A DNA stretch of 64,000 bases from Burkholderiaceae bacterium (GCA_030654805.1 JAURWR010000125.1:1-64000); one strand, 5' to 3'. Positions 36,199-44,931 are shown, counted from the first letter of the stretch. Program-made: numbers and translations. The notes: a model not told the origin generated them from the sequence alone.

Positions 36199-37005
36199 TC
36201 AGCCGCCGCTTTTCTGCTGGCGATGTTTGCGAGGGCGGCCCGCCAGCGCGCGATCGAGCCACGCATTCGGAAGCACACGAAGCAAAACCGCGACGACACC
36301 CATTTGCCAAGGGATCACCCGGTGGCTGACGCCTTTCTCGATGGCGCGAAAAGCCCGTTCAGCAAACGCTTCGGGCCGCATCAGAAACGGCATCAGATAT
36401 TGGTTTTCGCGCGTCAGCGGCGTGTCCACATAACCCGGACTGAGCGTCACCACCTTGACACCGAAGGGCCGGCATTCGCCGCGCAGGCTTTCGCAATAAC
36501 TGATGGCCGCCGCCTTGCTCGAACAGTAAGCCCCGTGTCCCGGCAGCCCCCGGACGCCGGCGACGCTGGCGATGCCGACCAGCGTGCCTCGTCGGCGCTC
36601 GAAGAAGGCACGCACGAAGGGTTGAAAGGTCGCGGCCATACCGAGGCAGTTGGTCTCGTAGGTGGCCCGCATCACGTCGAGGTCGTTGAATTCGGCCGTG
36701 TCCATGCCGAGGCTGATGCCAGCATTGGCAATGACGACGTCGGGCAGCCCTTGCCGAACGATGCAATCGCGTCCGGCGGCGGTGATGGCGTCGACGTCGC
36801 GCACATCGGCCGCATACACCGCGCAGGTCGATGAATCCAGTCCTCGCGCCTGCGCCCAGGCAGTGATCTCCGGCGCGCGACGGGCCACCAGCGCGAGCCG
36901 GTACCCGGCCTGCTGAAAACGTTCGGCAAGTGCCAGCCCGATGCCGCTGGAGGCGCCAGTGATGTACGCGAGTGGCGCTGTCACGAAAACCGACTCCGGT
37001 CGCAT
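36199..37005 (-). CDS. Short-chain dehydrogenase/reductase
   Basis: This 268-residue NAD(P)-dependent oxidoreductase has cofactor motif TGASSGIG near the N-terminus, VIANAGIS (NNAG-type) and the catalytic YCSSK preceded by the SVAG serine. The C-terminal 50 residues are hydrophobic then basic (RKHRQQKSGG), possibly a membrane association segment. It starts 15 bp after lptC in the position where lptA normally sits. Substrate unknown. Confidence 0.93.
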   Translation of the reverse strand: MRPESVFVTAPLAYITGASSGIGLALAERFQQAGYRLALVARRAPEITAWAQARGLDSSTCAVYAADVRDVDAITAAGRDCIVRQGLPDVVIANAGISLGMDTAEFNDLDVMRATYETNCLGMAATFQPFVRAFFERRRGTLVGIASVAGVRGLPGHGAYCSSKAAAISYCESLRGECRPFGVKVVTLSPGYVDTPLTRENQYLMPFLMRPEAFAERAFRAIEKGVSHRVIPWQMGVVAVLLRVLPNAWLDRALAGRPRKHRQQKSGG

Positions 37006-37020
37006 CCCACGATCGACGCG

Positions 37021-37788
37021 TCAGCGCTGGGCTGCACCCGCTGGTTCAGGCATGGGTTTTCCTGCTGGTTTGGCCGTCGCTTTGGGGGAAGCACGCCCCG
37101 TTGAAATGAGCGGAGCCGACGCCGGCAGGAAGCTCGCCTTCACGCGGCCATTGAACTGGGCCACGCGCGACAGGTTGTCGTAGCTCATCGAGGTGCCTTG
37201 CAGCTGGGTGCCACCCCGCGTGATCGTCACCGGCAGGTGCGATCGAATCTGCTCGGTTCGCAGGAATGCGTGCAGGAATTCGCCCTTGAAATCGACAGCC
37301 TCCTCGACGCTGTGGCCGGACGCATACGCCTCCCGCACGACGTGTGCCTGACCGGTCAGTTGCACCTCCGAACCATCGCCATTCGAGAGCGCATGCTTTG
37401 CGGTGGCCAGGGTGACGTGGCCGTCGGGACCGATCGATCGAACGCGTGCATTGTCCATTTCAAGCGTGTCTGTGTCGGGGTAGTGGCGCAGTTCATCGCC
37501 CTCAATCTGCACCCGCAGGCTGCCCTCGATGGCGAACCGCTGCACGGTGAACTGGCGCATCGTGTAATCGGGAATGTGGCGCGGTGCGAGCACCGGTTTC
37601 TCGCCCTGGTACAGGGGCGTGTTCTTGACCAGCCACCAGGTGGCCAAGGCCAGCAGCGCCATCAGCACGAGCGGGAGATACGCCGTCAAACCACTCAGCA
37701 CGCGCCGATACCAAGGCCGCACGAAACGCCGCTCGGCAGGCTCGTCGACTGGCAACAGTGTCGAATCGCCGACGGTCAACTCGGCCAC
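37021..37788 (-). CDS. lptC: LPS export protein LptC
   Basis: This 255-residue protein has one membrane anchor (about 32-53) followed by a periplasmic beta-jellyroll with LptC features: YTMRQFTVQRFAIEGSLRVQ, then LEMDNARVRSI and TGQAHVVREA. LptC carries LPS from LptBFG to LptA across the periplasm. The last 40 residues are Ala/Pro/Lys-rich. It follows kdsC by 25 bp. The genes usually next in line, lptA and lptB, are not present here. Confidence 0.88.
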   Translation of the reverse strand: MAELTVGDSTLLPVDEPAERRFVRPWYRRVLSGLTAYLPLVLMALLALATWWLVKNTPLYQGEKPVLAPRHIPDYTMRQFTVQRFAIEGSLRVQIEGDELRHYPDTDTLEMDNARVRSIGPDGHVTLATAKHALSNGDGSEVQLTGQAHVVREAYASGHSVEEAVDFKGEFLHAFLRTEQIRSHLPVTITRGGTQLQGTSMSYDNLSRVAQFNGRVKASFLPASAPLISTGRASPKATAKPAGKPMPEPAGAAQR

Positions 37789-37813
37789 CTCGGCAACCAG
37801 TGCAACGGTCGCG

Positions 37814-38410
37814 TCATGGCGCCTGATCGAGTGTGGTCAGGTGACCGCTCAGCAGCGCCGCATAGCGGCCGGCGGCCATCAGCAGCAGGTCGCAGCATTC
37901 ACGCGCAGCGCCGCCACCGCCGGTGGCTCGCGTCACATGGTGTGCTGCGGCACGCACCTCGGCATGCGCATTGGCCGGGGCGCAAGCGAAAGCGGCGCGC
38001 GTCATCAGCGGCAGGTCGGGCCAGTCGTCGCCCATCACTGCAAGCGTGTCCCAGTCGAGTTGCAGCTCGCCCATCATCTGGGCCGCAGCAGCGAGCTTGT
38101 CACGCGCACCGTAAACGGCATGTGCAATGCCAAGGTCGGCAATGCGGCGGCGCACGGCCGGTGAATCGCGCCCGGTGATCACCACCGGCGTGATGCCGCC
38201 CTGCGCGAGCAGCTTCAGCCCGTGTCCATCGAGGCTGTTGAAGGCCTTGAACTGCTCGCCGTGCTCACCGATGTAGAGACATCCATCGGTGAGCACGCCA
38301 TCGACGTCGAAGATGGCCGCGCGGATGCCTTGCGCGGACAACAGCAATTCAGGTGCGAATGACAGCACCGGATTCAGCGGTCGAGATTCGCGGCGCGCCA
38401 TGGGCACCAT
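37814..38410 (-). CDS. kdsC: 3-deoxy-D-manno-octulosonate 8-phosphate phosphatase
   Basis: This 198-residue HAD-superfamily phosphatase releases phosphate from Kdo-8-P in LPS core synthesis. The catalytic motif FDVDGVLTDG contains D35 and D37; GMD-type motif MGDDWPDLPLM lies in the C-terminal half. It has no cap domain, as in the tetrameric KdsC class. The start overlaps the kdsD stop (TGATG). Confidence 0.95.
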   Translation of the reverse strand: MVPMARRESRPLNPVLSFAPELLLSAQGIRAAIFDVDGVLTDGCLYIGEHGEQFKAFNSLDGHGLKLLAQGGITPVVITGRDSPAVRRRIADLGIAHAVYGARDKLAAAAQMMGELQLDWDTLAVMGDDWPDLPLMTRAAFACAPANAHAEVRAAAHHVTRATGGGGAARECCDLLLMAAGRYAALLSGHLTTLDQAP

Positions 38411-39447
38411 CAAAGCACCTTCGCCCGCATCAGCTGATTCAGGTTCAGTGCACCGACCAGACGCGCATCGGCATCGGTCACCAGCACGCCGGTCACGCGG
38501 TGCTGCTCCATCAGGCCGGCAGCATCGACGGCCAAGGCGTCGTCGCGGATCACCCTCGGGCTGGCATGCATGACCTCGCGTGCGGTCAGCGAGCGCAAGT
38601 CGTGCCCGCGCTCGATCAGGCGGCGCAGATCGCCATCGGTGAAGATGCCCAACACCTGCTGCCCGGGATCGACCACCGCAGTGAAGCCGAGTCCCTTGCC
38701 AGTCATCTCGCGCAGCAACTCGCCGAAGCTGGCATCGGGTGCCACGCACGGGACGTCGTCGCCCGACACCATCAGATCGCGCACGTGGATCAACAGCTTG
38801 CGGCCGAGGCTGCCACCGGGGTGCGAGCGGGCAAAGTCGGCTTCGCGGAAGCCGCGCGCATCGAGCAGCGCCACGGCAAGCGCATCGCCCAGCGCCATCT
38901 GTGCGGTCGTGCTGGCGGTTGGCGCCAGATTCAGCGGGCACGCCTCCTGATCCACCCCGCAGTCGAGCGCGATGTCGGCGTGCTGAGCAAGCACCGAGTC
39001 GGGCCGACCAGTCATGCTGACCAGCGTCACGCCCAGGCGCTTCAGTGCAGGCAGCAAGGCACCGATCTCGTCGCTCTCGCCCGAGTTGGAAATCGCCAGC
39101 ACCACATCGCCCGGAGTCACCATGCCGAGATCGCCGTGACTGGCTTCGGCCGGGTGCACGAACATCGCCGGCGTGCCGGTCGACGCCAGCGTGGCCGCGA
39201 TCTTGCGCCCCACATGGCCGCTCTTGCCCATGCCCATCACGACGACCCGGCCCGTGCAGCGCAACATGGCCTCAACGGCACGCCCGAAGCTCGCGCCCTG
39301 ACGCGCCTTCAGCCCGATCAGCGCCTGCGCTTCGATGTCGAAGGTCTCGTGCGCGAGGCGCAAGGCCCGCCCGGCGTCAAAGGAGCCAGGGGCAGAGGCG
39401 TCGACGGGGCGGTGGTGTGCTGGCACGGTGCGGGCTGGGGCGTCCAT
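38410..39447 (-). CDS. kdsD: Arabinose-5-phosphate isomerase
   Basis: This 345-residue enzyme converts ribulose-5-P to arabinose-5-P, the first step of Kdo synthesis. An N-terminal SIS domain (about 50-185) has MGMGKSGHVGRKIAATLAST and ISNSGESDE. Two CBS domains follow (about 220-275 and 290-343). The start MDAPARTVPAHH at 39447 was chosen over an ATG 37 codons earlier that would overlap the kefB region. It leads the kdsD-kdsC-lptC operon. Confidence 0.95.
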   Translation of the reverse strand: MDAPARTVPAHHRPVDASAPGSFDAGRALRLAHETFDIEAQALIGLKARQGASFGRAVEAMLRCTGRVVVMGMGKSGHVGRKIAATLASTGTPAMFVHPAEASHGDLGMVTPGDVVLAISNSGESDEIGALLPALKRLGVTLVSMTGRPDSVLAQHADIALDCGVDQEACPLNLAPTASTTAQMALGDALAVALLDARGFREADFARSHPGGSLGRKLLIHVRDLMVSGDDVPCVAPDASFGELLREMTGKGLGFTAVVDPGQQVLGIFTDGDLRRLIERGHDLRSLTAREVMHASPRVIRDDALAVDAAGLMEQHRVTGVLVTDADARLVGALNLNQLMRAKVL

Positions 39448-39547
39448 TAGGATCGAACCACAAAGGGTGCCGCATTCTAGGAGCCCGCTGCCGCACGCAC
39501 GCCTCTGCGACCCTTGCCCGTCACCTCTGCTCGGTTTCAAAGAATCG

Positions 39548-41548
39548 ATGGCTTCCACCCTTGAGTTGGCCCTGCTTTACCTCGTCGCCGCAGTCGCCGG
39601 TGTGGTGCTGTGCCGCCTGGCCAAGCTGCCGCCGATGCTGGGTTATCTGGCGGTCGGCGTCGTCATCGGCCCGAACGCGATGGCGCTGGCCAAGGATTCG
39701 GCCGGCGTGCGGTACCTGGCCGAATTCGGCGTGGTGTTCCTGATGTTCGTGATCGGGCTCGAATTCAATCTGCCCAAGCTGAAGAGCATGCGCAAGCTGG
39801 TATTCGGACTCGGTCTGGCGCAAGTGCTTCTGACCATCGTCGGCACCCTGGCGGGACACCTCGTGCTGGCATGGCTGTTCTCTTTCACCGCGAAACCGTG
39901 GCAGCTCACGTGGCAGGGCGCGGTCGTGCTGGCGTCGGCGATGGCGATGTCGAGCACCGCCATCGTGGTCAAGATGATGGCCGACCGGCTCGAACTCGAA
40001 AGCGAACACGGCCGCCGCGTGATGGGCGTGCTGCTGTTCCAGGATCTGGCCGTGGTGCCGCTGTTGGTGCTGATCCCCGCGCTCGACTCGGGCGGCAGGG
40101 ACATGGTGGTGACGCTCGGCTGGGCGGCACTGAAAGCCTCGGTGCTGCTCGGCGTGCTGCTGGTCGGCGGGCAGAAGCTGATGCGCTGGTGGCTCACGCT
40201 GGTGGCGCGCCGCAAGAGCGAGGAGCTGTTCATCCTGAACCTGCTGCTGGTCACGCTCGGGCTGGCATGGCTGACGGAGCACTTCGGGCTGTCTCTGGCA
40301 CTGGGTGCTTTCGTCGCCGGCATGCTGATCGCTGAGACCGAATACAAGCATCAGGTCGAGACCGACATCCGACCCTTCCACGACGTGCTGCTGGGGCTGT
40401 TCTTCATCACCATCGGCATGAAGCTCGACTGGCGCCCAGTGCTCGACCAGTGGCAACTGGTGCTGCTGCTGTCGCTGCTGCCGGTGGGGGTCAAGTTCGC
40501 GCTGGTGACGGTGCTGGCGCGCCTGTTCGGCACGCCGTCGGGCACCGCATTGCGCACTGGCCTCTACCTGGCGCAGGCCGGCGAGTTCGGCTTCGTGCTG
40601 CTGACGCTGGGTGCGCAGCAGCAGCTGATCGAACCGCAGTGGATCAGCCCGGTGCTGGCGAGCATGGTGCTCAGCATGCTGGCGTCGCCGTTCCTGATCA
40701 ACTACAGCGACCGCATCGTGATGCGCCTGAGCACCAGCGACTGGCTGATGCAGTCGGTCGCGATGACCACCATCGCCAAACGCGCGATCAACACCGAGGC
40801 CCACGTCATCATCGCCGGCTACGGACGCAGCGGGCAGAACCTGGCCCGCATCCTCGAAACCGAGCGCATCCCGTACATGGCGCTGGACCTCGATCCCGAC
40901 CGCGTGCGGCAGGCCGCCGCCGCCGGCCAGAGCGTCGTGTTCGGCGATGCCGCGCGGCTGCAGAGCCTGATGGCCGCCGGCCTGGCGCGCGCCAATGCGG
41001 TGGTCGTCAGTTACCACGACACGCCGTCGGCGCTGAAGATCCTGCGGCTGGTGCAGGAACACGCGCCGAAGGTGCCGGTTATCGTGCGCACCAACGACGA
41101 CAGCGACCTCGAAAAGCTGCAGGCTGCCGGCGCAACCGAGGTCGTGCCCGAGGCGATCGAGGGCTCGCTGATGCTGGCCAGCCACGCACTCGCACTCGTC
41201 GGCGTGCCGATGCGCCGCGTGATCCGCGTCGTGCAGGATCAGCGCGACGCGCGCTACGGCCTGCTGCGCGGCTACTTCCACGGCGCCGACGACGACACCT
41301 TCGATGAGTTGGGCAACATGCGTCTGCACAGCGTCACGCTGCCAGTCGCCAGCGGGTGCATCGGCCAGACGCTGGGCGATCAGGCGCTGCATGCGGTGGG
41401 CGTGTCGGTCGCTTCGGTGCGACGCGCCTCGGGCGCGGTGACGCGGCCGGACGACCACCTGGTGCTAACGGCCGGCGACACGCTGGTGCTGTCGGGCCTG
41501 CCCGAGCCGCTGGCGCGCGCCGAAGAAAAGCTGCTGTCGCGCGGTTGA
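39548..41548 (+). CDS. KefB/KefC-type cation:proton antiporter with TrkA domains
   Basis: This 666-residue membrane protein has about 12-13 helices of the CPA2 Na+/H+ exchanger family (about 1-390), with MLGYLAVGVVIGPNAMAL and VFLMFVIGLEFNLPKL. A cytoplasmic TrkA-N (RCK) domain follows, with HVIIAGYGRSGQNLARILE (about 415-530). A TrkA-C domain lies near 580-660. It probably exports K+ or Na+ in exchange for protons. It diverges from kdsD with 100 bp between, an arrangement common in Burkholderiales. Confidence 0.93.
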   Translation: MASTLELALLYLVAAVAGVVLCRLAKLPPMLGYLAVGVVIGPNAMALAKDSAGVRYLAEFGVVFLMFVIGLEFNLPKLKSMRKLVFGLGLAQVLLTIVGTLAGHLVLAWLFSFTAKPWQLTWQGAVVLASAMAMSSTAIVVKMMADRLELESEHGRRVMGVLLFQDLAVVPLLVLIPALDSGGRDMVVTLGWAALKASVLLGVLLVGGQKLMRWWLTLVARRKSEELFILNLLLVTLGLAWLTEHFGLSLALGAFVAGMLIAETEYKHQVETDIRPFHDVLLGLFFITIGMKLDWRPVLDQWQLVLLLSLLPVGVKFALVTVLARLFGTPSGTALRTGLYLAQAGEFGFVLLTLGAQQQLIEPQWISPVLASMVLSMLASPFLINYSDRIVMRLSTSDWLMQSVAMTTIAKRAINTEAHVIIAGYGRSGQNLARILETERIPYMALDLDPDRVRQAAAAGQSVVFGDAARLQSLMAAGLARANAVVVSYHDTPSALKILRLVQEHAPKVPVIVRTNDDSDLEKLQAAGATEVVPEAIEGSLMLASHALALVGVPMRRVIRVVQDQRDARYGLLRGYFHGADDDTFDELGNMRLHSVTLPVASGCIGQTLGDQALHAVGVSVASVRRASGAVTRPDDHLVLTAGDTLVLSGLPEPLARAEEKLLSRG

Positions 41549-41642
41549 GCTCCAGCGCCGCAGACCGCCCGGCGTTGCGGCAGGCAAGGCCCGTGGCGGG
41601 AGCGACGGAACCGACAATGCGAGAAAGAATCGATCCCTTCCC

Positions 41643-43322
41643 ATGTTGCGAATCAATGAACTGCGCTTGCCGCTGGATCACCCGCCCGAGGCGCTGCGCC
41701 GCGCAGTCATCGCACGCCTCGGCGTGCCCGATGCGGCGCTGACATCTCTCACCGTCTTCAAGCGCGGCGTCGACGCGCGCAAGAAGACGGCGGTGGTGCT
41801 GACCTACACGATCGACTGCGAGGTCGAACACGAGTCCGAGGTGCTGGCCCGCCACGCCGGCGATGCGCAGGTGCGCGTGGCGCCCGACACGCGCTACCGT
41901 TTCGTCGGTCATGCGCCCGCCGATTTCCATGCCGCCGGGCGACCGCGACCGCTGGTCGTCGGTTTCGGACCGTGCGGCATCTTCGCCGCGCTGGTGCTGG
42001 CGCAGATGGGCTTGCGACCCATCGTGCTGGAGCGCGGCCGCCCGGTGCGCGAGCGCACGCAGGACACCTGGGGCCTGTGGCGCAAGGGCGTGCTGAACCC
42101 CGAGTCGAACGTGCAGTTCGGCGAGGGCGGTGCCGGCACCTTCAGCGACGGCAAGCTGTGGAGCCAGATCAGCGACCCGCGCCACCTGACGCGCAAGGTG
42201 CTAACCGAGTTCGTGAAGGCCGGCGCGCCGGAGGAAATCCTCTGGGTCAGCAAGCCGCACATCGGTACCTTCCGGCTTGTCGGCGTGGTCGAGAAGATGC
42301 GCGCCGAGATCGAGGCGCTCGGCGGCAGCGTTCGGTTCGGGCAACGGGTGAGCGATGTGCAGATCGAAGGCTCGGGCGAGTCGCGCTCGATACGCGGCGT
42401 CACGCTGTCCAGCGGCGAACAGATCGAGGCCGACCACGTGGTGCTGGCCCTCGGCCACAGCGCGCGCGACACCTTCACGATGCTGCACGAGCGCAGCGTG
42501 TACATGGAGGCCAAGCCGTTCTCGATCGGCTTTCGCATCGAGCACCCGCAAGGCCTGATCGACCGCGCTCGCTACGGGCCCAACGCCGGCAACCCGATCC
42601 TCGGCGCGGCCGATTACAAGCTGGTGCACCACGCGAGCAACGGCCGCTCGGTCTACAGCTTCTGCATGTGTCCGGGCGGCACCGTCGTCGCGGCCACGTC
42701 GGAGGTGGACCGCGTGGTCACCAACGGCATGAGCCAGTACTCGCGCAACGAACGCAACGCCAACGCCGGCATCGTGGTCGGCATCGATCCGCAGGACTAT
42801 CGACGCCAGAGCGGGCAGGACTGTCAGGCGAGCGGGCCGGTGAACCCGCTCGACGGCATGGCGTTCCAGCGGCAGTGGGAGTCGCGGGCGTTCGAGCTGG
42901 GCGGCGGCAGCTACGCGGCGCCAGGGCAACTGGTGGCTGATTTCATCTGCGGTCAGGCGTCGCGCGTGCTCGGCAACGTCGATCCCTCGTACAAGCCGGG
43001 CGTGCACCTGACCGATCTGGGGCAGCGCGATCGCAGCAGCCTGCCGACGTATGCGATCGACGCGATCCGCGAGGCGCTGCCGGCGTTCGATCGTCAGATC
43101 AAGGGCTACAACATGCCCGACGCGGTGCTGACCGGCGTCGAGACCCGCACCTCGTCACCGCTGCGCATCACGCGCGGCCGCGACCACCAGAGCCTGAACG
43201 TGCGCGGCCTCTACCCGGCCGGCGAAGGTGCCGGCTACGCGGGCGGGATCATGTCGGCGGGCGTCGACGGCATCGAGGTGGCCGAATCGGTGGGGCGCTC
43301 GATGCTGGGTATGAATACCTGA
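41643..43322 (+). CDS. FAD-dependent dehydrogenase (COG2509-like)
   Basis: This 559-residue flavoprotein has a dinucleotide-binding fold inside the chain (about 103-135: PLVVGFGPCGIFAALVLAQM), preceded by a roughly 95-residue N-terminal extension. Other features are GEGGAGTFSDGKLWSQISD, SFCMCPGGTVVAATSE and the C-terminal LYPAGEGAGYAGGIMSAGVD. It belongs to the uncharacterised NAD/FAD-utilising dehydrogenases of the COG2509 type. Substrate unknown. It forms the left border of the accessory patch around fic. Confidence 0.9.
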   Translation: MLRINELRLPLDHPPEALRRAVIARLGVPDAALTSLTVFKRGVDARKKTAVVLTYTIDCEVEHESEVLARHAGDAQVRVAPDTRYRFVGHAPADFHAAGRPRPLVVGFGPCGIFAALVLAQMGLRPIVLERGRPVRERTQDTWGLWRKGVLNPESNVQFGEGGAGTFSDGKLWSQISDPRHLTRKVLTEFVKAGAPEEILWVSKPHIGTFRLVGVVEKMRAEIEALGGSVRFGQRVSDVQIEGSGESRSIRGVTLSSGEQIEADHVVLALGHSARDTFTMLHERSVYMEAKPFSIGFRIEHPQGLIDRARYGPNAGNPILGAADYKLVHHASNGRSVYSFCMCPGGTVVAATSEVDRVVTNGMSQYSRNERNANAGIVVGIDPQDYRRQSGQDCQASGPVNPLDGMAFQRQWESRAFELGGGSYAAPGQLVADFICGQASRVLGNVDPSYKPGVHLTDLGQRDRSSLPTYAIDAIREALPAFDRQIKGYNMPDAVLTGVETRTSSPLRITRGRDHQSLNVRGLYPAGEGAGYAGGIMSAGVDGIEVAESVGRSMLGMNT

Positions 43323-43345
43323 CACGACGGCATGACTCGCAAGAA

Positions 43346-43363
43346 ATCAGCGCTGTCGCTGAT
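43346..43363 (-). terminator. Possible terminator after the hsdR remnant
   Basis: ATCAGCG (43346-43352) and CGCTGAT (43357-43363) form a perfect 7-bp stem with a CTGT loop. On the minus strand it is followed by TTTCTT, so it probably terminated the former leftward restriction-modification/fic transcript. Confidence 0.45.
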
Positions 43364-43368
43364 GCCGT

Positions 43369-43476
43369 TCACACCCAGGCCTCGCCCATCGCCTTCGCCT
43401 GCTGAAGCACCAGTTCCACCGCCGCGTTCTCGTGATCCGGCGGGTATTTGTACTTGCGCAAGATGCGCTTGACCAT
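43369..43476 (-). pseudogene. Remnant of hsdR (type I restriction enzyme R subunit), C-terminal end only
   Basis: The last 35 codons before the stop encode MVKRILRKYKYPPDHENAAV and continue ELVLQQAKAMGEAWV. This matches the conserved C-terminus of HsdR proteins (DUF3387 region: a basic R-I-L-x-K-Y-x-Y-P-P-D helix, then VLQQA and a final W). The frame upstream is not HsdR-like, so roughly 95% or more of the gene is missing. It lies downstream of fic on the same strand. With the hsdM start remnant at 44755-44916, it marks a deleted type I RM locus. Recognition is by motif memory, not by alignment. Confidence 0.7.
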
Positions 43477-43556
43477 CAGCCCAACGCCTCTTGTTCGAGC
43501 TGGTCTTCGGTCATGGCGGCGAGCGCCAAATATCCGCGAAGCATCTGTCGTCGGCA

Positions 43557-43621
43557 TCGACATGTCTCGCGGATGTGTTTAAAAAAAATCGGTCAATCGA
43601 CATATTTTCAGAACATGTCGA
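43557..43621. repeat. CGACATGT-type inverted repeats between hsdR remnant and fic
   Basis: TCGACATGT (43557-43565) is the inverse of ACATGTCGA (43613-43621). TCGACAT (43597-43603) also pairs with ATGTCGA (43615-43621) across 11 bases. A poly-A run (43581-43588) lies between. The stretch is AT-rich compared with the flanks. It could be a protein-binding site or the deletion junction of the lost genes. Confidence 0.45.
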
Positions 43622-43637
43622 TGCCTTCGCCATGTCG

Positions 43638-44717
43638 TCACGCAGCCAACTCGGCAAACAACGCGTCGTTGACGTAGTACTTTTCGCGCCCCCGCTTGTT
43701 TTCACGCAGCACGCCCAAGGCCGCCAGCGTTTGCAGGTAGGCTGATGCGGTTTGCCGCTTGGCGATGCCCGCGTCCACCAGGAACTGGATCTTGGTGTAC
43801 GGCTGCCGAAAGACCAGTTCAACCAGGTCCTTGCTGTAGACGCCTGGGGCTTCGCGCTGCACGTTCTCACGCACCCGCTCCATCACGACGCGGATGCGGG
43901 TCACCTGGTCGAAGGTTTGCTGCGCCGTGCTTTCAACGGCGCGCAGCATGTACAGCAACCAGGCTTCCCAGTCCTGGCGCTCGGTCACCCCCCGCAGGCC
44001 TTCGTAATAACCGGCCTTGTTGGCAATGATGTAGCGCGACAGGAACAACACCGGAATGTCCAGCAAACCCTTGTCCACCAGAAACAGCAGGTTGAGGATG
44101 CGCCCGGTACGGCCGTTGCCATCGGGAAACGGGTGAATGGCCTCGAACTGGTAGTGCATCACCGCCATCTTGACCAGCGGATCGAGTTCGTCCTCGGCGT
44201 GGATGAACTGTTCCAGGTTGGTGAGCTTGTCGCGGATCACCGCTTCACCCGCTGGCGGTGTGTAGATCACCTCGCCTGCATCGTTCTTCAACACCACACC
44301 AGGAATGGCTCGCACCTGCAGCGCGCTTTGCTTGATGAGTTGGACGATCTCGACGAACAGGTTCGTCGTCAGCGGACGCTTCTTCAGCGCGTGGAACCCG
44401 TGGTGCAGCGCCTCGCGGTAGCGCAGCACTTCCTTGGTGTGCGCATCGGCCTTGCCGCCGGTGCCATCGGCATCGGCACGGTACAGCTCGTCGTCGGTGG
44501 TGACGATGTTTTCGATCTCGGACGACAACCGAGCTTCCTGCAGCACGATGCTGCTGATAAGCACACCCTGGTTGGGTATCTGCCCGGCCAGGCCCCGCAG
44601 ATTGGCCAGCACCCGATTCGCCGCAATCGCCTGCTTCAAGACCGCTTTCGTCTCCAGCTCGGCGACGGGCGGGAGCAAGGGAAGGTCGTTGTAGGGCTGG
44701 AGGCGGTCAAAGGGCAT
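43638..44717 (-). CDS. Fic-family protein (AMP transferase), class II
   Basis: This 359-residue protein has the complete catalytic motif HPFPDGNGRTGR (from H195), so it should transfer AMP or another NMP to a target protein. An inhibitory motif of the form SxxxEN is present N-terminal to the core (S65-SEI-E69-N70), which defines class II self-inhibited Fic enzymes. An N-terminal Fic_N-like segment starts PFDRLQPYNDLPLLPP, and a C-terminal winged-helix-like domain (about 290-355) contains KRQTASAYLQTLAALGVL. It resembles the Fic proteins often encoded inside type I RM loci. It lies between an hsdM start remnant and an hsdR end remnant on the same strand. Confidence 0.93.
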   Translation of the reverse strand: MPFDRLQPYNDLPLLPPVAELETKAVLKQAIAANRVLANLRGLAGQIPNQGVLISSIVLQEARLSSEIENIVTTDDELYRADADGTGGKADAHTKEVLRYREALHHGFHALKKRPLTTNLFVEIVQLIKQSALQVRAIPGVVLKNDAGEVIYTPPAGEAVIRDKLTNLEQFIHAEDELDPLVKMAVMHYQFEAIHPFPDGNGRTGRILNLLFLVDKGLLDIPVLFLSRYIIANKAGYYEGLRGVTERQDWEAWLLYMLRAVESTAQQTFDQVTRIRVVMERVRENVQREAPGVYSKDLVELVFRQPYTKIQFLVDAGIAKRQTASAYLQTLAALGVLRENKRGREKYYVNDALFAELAA

Positions 44718-44739
44718 TCAGACATCTCGCTGAACTGAA

Positions 44740-44787
44740 CATGTACAAAACCATTCACTTTTTGGACATGTTAGTCGTGTCATGTAC
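44740..44787. promoter_or_regulatory. Repeated CATGTAC half-sites upstream of fic
   Basis: CATGTACAAAA (44740-44750) and TTTTGGACATG (44760-44770) form an inverted repeat with one mismatch and a 9-base spacer. A third CATGTAC lies at 44781-44787. The cluster starts 23 bases upstream of the fic start codon (44717), so it is a good operator candidate, possibly for autoregulation through the winged-helix part of Fic. Function is inferred. Confidence 0.45.
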
Positions 44788-44916
44788 GAAATTTTGATTT
44801 TTCCATGCATGTCGCGCACTTCGCCGCAGCGACTTGGCGCGCAAGAGACGAAAGCAAGCTTTCAGCGCCGGCTTGTCGGCGGTGGCCCAGAGCGTTTTCT
44901 TGATGTCGTCGAGCAT
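44755..44916 (-). pseudogene. Remnant of hsdM (type I methyltransferase M subunit), N-terminal end only
   Basis: The frame starts MLDDIKKTLWATADK, the typical HsdM N-terminus (normally continuing LRANMDAAEYK). It then switches to unrelated PALKACFRLLRAKSLRRS and stops after 53 codons. The ATG lies 15 bases after the topB stop on the same strand, so hsdM was once co-transcribed with topB. The break after K15 looks like a deletion junction. The call rests on 15 residues and is therefore moderate. Confidence 0.6.
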
Positions 44917-44931
44917 GTTCAGCCCGGCGCC

